From Pseudomonadota bacterium (lineage in GTDB: Bacteria > Myxococcota > UBA9042 > PHBI01): a stretch of 6,952 bases of DNA. The notes under the pieces were generated by a model. That model was given only the letters and a program-made list of their open reading frames with translations. It had not been told where the DNA came from and did not search any database. This document shows positions 5,962 to 6,952 of the stretch, in pieces; the stretch's first letter is position 1; every line of letters starts with the position of its first letter. The translations under genes and the position numbers were made by a program. The DNA lies in the NCBI GenBank assembly GCA_005788935.1, contig SYAK01000538.1, forward strand, positions 1 through 6,952, read 5' to 3'.

Positions 5962-6952
5962 CCATCGACCACGATGACGAGCTGCTGCTCGAGGACGACC
6001 CGCCCGAGGCGACGCGCCTTACACGGACGCCGCTGCCAGGCCCCCTCAGCTGGAAGGTGGTCGTCGTCGACGATGACGAGGACGTCCACACGGTGACGCG
6101 GCTCGCGCTCGGCGGGTCACTCGTCGACGGCTATCCGGTCCGTCTTGTCGGAGCGCGCTCGGCGGCCGAGGCGCGCACGATGCTGCGGGCGACCCCGGAC
6201 GTGGCCCTCGTGCTGCTCGACGTCGTGATGGAGGCCGATGACGCGGGGCTGAGGCTCGCCCAGTGGATCCGTGGCGAGCTTGGCAACGGCCTCGTACGCA
6301 TCGTGCTCCGCACCGGTCAGCCTGGACGCGCGCCCGAGGCGTCGGTGATGGCGCGGTTCGACATCCACGACTACCACGCGAAGGCCGAGTTGAGCGCGCT
6401 GCGCCTGCGGACAGCGGTCTCGGGTGGTGTCCGTGCCTACCGGGACCTGCGGATGCTGACGCAGCAACGGAACGGGCTCGAGCGCGTCATCCGGGCGACC
6501 GCGACGCTGCTCGGCCCGCCCGACGTCGGGACCCTGCTCGGCGGGCTGCTCGATCAGATCACGGCGCTGCTGCTGCCGCGCGAGCATGCGGTCTTCTTCC
6601 TCGCGCGGGCGCCACTGTTCGCGCCTGTCTCGCAGGCCCGGGTGGTGCTCGCGGCGTCGGGGCGGTTCGCGGGCCTCGTCGGGGCCCCTGTCGAGCGCGC
6701 GGTGCCCGAGCCGGTCCTCGCGGCGATGTCCGACGGGGCGGCGAGTGGGGTGTGGACCGAGATCGGCGAGGACGGGCTCTTCGTGCTCGACCTCGGTGAC
6801 GGCATCGCCCCGTGCCTCTACCTCGAGGGGGCGGCGTCCCTCTCGGACTGGGAGCGGCGGCTCCTCAACGTGTTTTGCGCCAACGCGGCCCTCGCGCTGC
6901 GCGACCAGCGACGTCAGCTCGCGCGGGAGACGCGGCTCGCGGCGGCCGAACG
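5958..6952 (+). CDS. Response regulator, receiver plus DUF3369 (3' partial)
   Basis: The frame is open from a GTG at 5958 to the right edge (331 codons visible), so the C-terminus is missing. The GTG overlaps the kinase stop (GTGA), which supports both the start and the pairing. After an acidic leader (DHDDELLLEDD), residues about 32-160 form a receiver: acidic pocket VVVVDDDED (34-42), phosphoacceptor D88 in LVLLDVVM, switch T119 in LRTGQP and K142 in YHAK. The DUF3369-class hallmarks are EDVHTVTRLAL, LLDVVME, GELGN.LVRIVLRTGQP and DIHDYHAK. Residues about 165-315 match the DUF3369 region, a domain of unknown function that normally sits between a receiver and an output domain. From about 312 a basic, Arg-rich helix (RDQRRQLARETRLAAAE) begins, looking like a linker. 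In this family the output is often HD-GYP (c-di-GMP hydrolysis), but others occur and the sequence ends before it. It should receive phosphate from the kinase encoded just upstream. Confidence 0.9.
   Translation, partial: MTIDHDDELLLEDDPPEATRLTRTPLPGPLSWKVVVVDDDEDVHTVTRLALGGSLVDGYPVRLVGARSAAEARTMLRATPDVALVLLDVVMEADDAGLRLAQWIRGELGNGLVRIVLRTGQPGRAPEASVMARFDIHDYHAKAELSALRLRTAVSGGVRAYRDLRMLTQQRNGLERVIRATATLLGPPDVGTLLGGLLDQITALLLPREHAVFFLARAPLFAPVSQARVVLAASGRFAGLVGAPVERAVPEPVLAAMSDGAASGVWTEIGEDGLFVLDLGDGIAPCLYLEGAASLSDWERRLLNVFCANAALALRDQRRQLARETRLAAAE

Noticed and set aside
6263..6799. 178-codon + strand frame within the regulator region
   Set aside because: The receiver-DUF3369 frame is continuous from 5958 to the window end and contains conserved motifs; this one is an Arg/Ala-rich frame shadow.

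Overview
The window is GC-rich and gene-dense. All six protein genes I can support lie on the + strand. Two features point to a myxobacterial-type organism (Myxococcota or a relative): a secreted Cys/Asp-rich protein that combines MopE-like and DUF4215-like segments, and a GC-saturated codon third position that leaves long meaningless open frames on the opposite strand. The organism assignment is an inference, because there is no rRNA or other phylogenetic marker here.

Layout. Positions 2-1765 hold the 3' part of a large surface or secreted protein: Cys/Asp-rich modules followed by a beta-rich, propeller-like region. After 48 nt comes a class I glutamine synthetase (1814-3247) of a divergent branch that keeps all metal and substrate ligands. 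A perfect 11-bp inverted repeat (3260-3294) follows it and probably marks the end of that transcript. Positions 3358-4344 encode an exported alkaline-phosphatase-superfamily phosphoesterase. It starts with a GTG that has no Shine-Dalgarno sequence and sits just downstream of a -10-like box, so its mRNA may be leaderless.

After a 118-nt intergenic region begins the most interesting block, a three-gene signalling operon: an H-NOX heme/nitric-oxide sensor (4463-5005), a soluble histidine kinase (5002-5961), and a response regulator of the receiver-DUF3369 type (5958 to the window edge, 3' end missing). Both junctions are 4-nt stop/start overlaps (TTGA and GTGA), so the proteins are probably made in a coupled way. 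The kinase has no sensor domain or membrane segment of its own, so H-NOX most likely supplies the signal in trans, as in the known H-NOX/HnoK systems. The heme pocket lacks the tyrosine that allows O2 binding in other H-NOX proteins, which predicts a NO-selective sensor. It also lacks the Cys/Zn site used for redox sensing by some relatives. The output domain of the regulator lies beyond the window and is the main unknown.

I see no tRNA, rRNA, CRISPR array, insertion sequence or integrase. The gene neighbourhood looks chromosomal.
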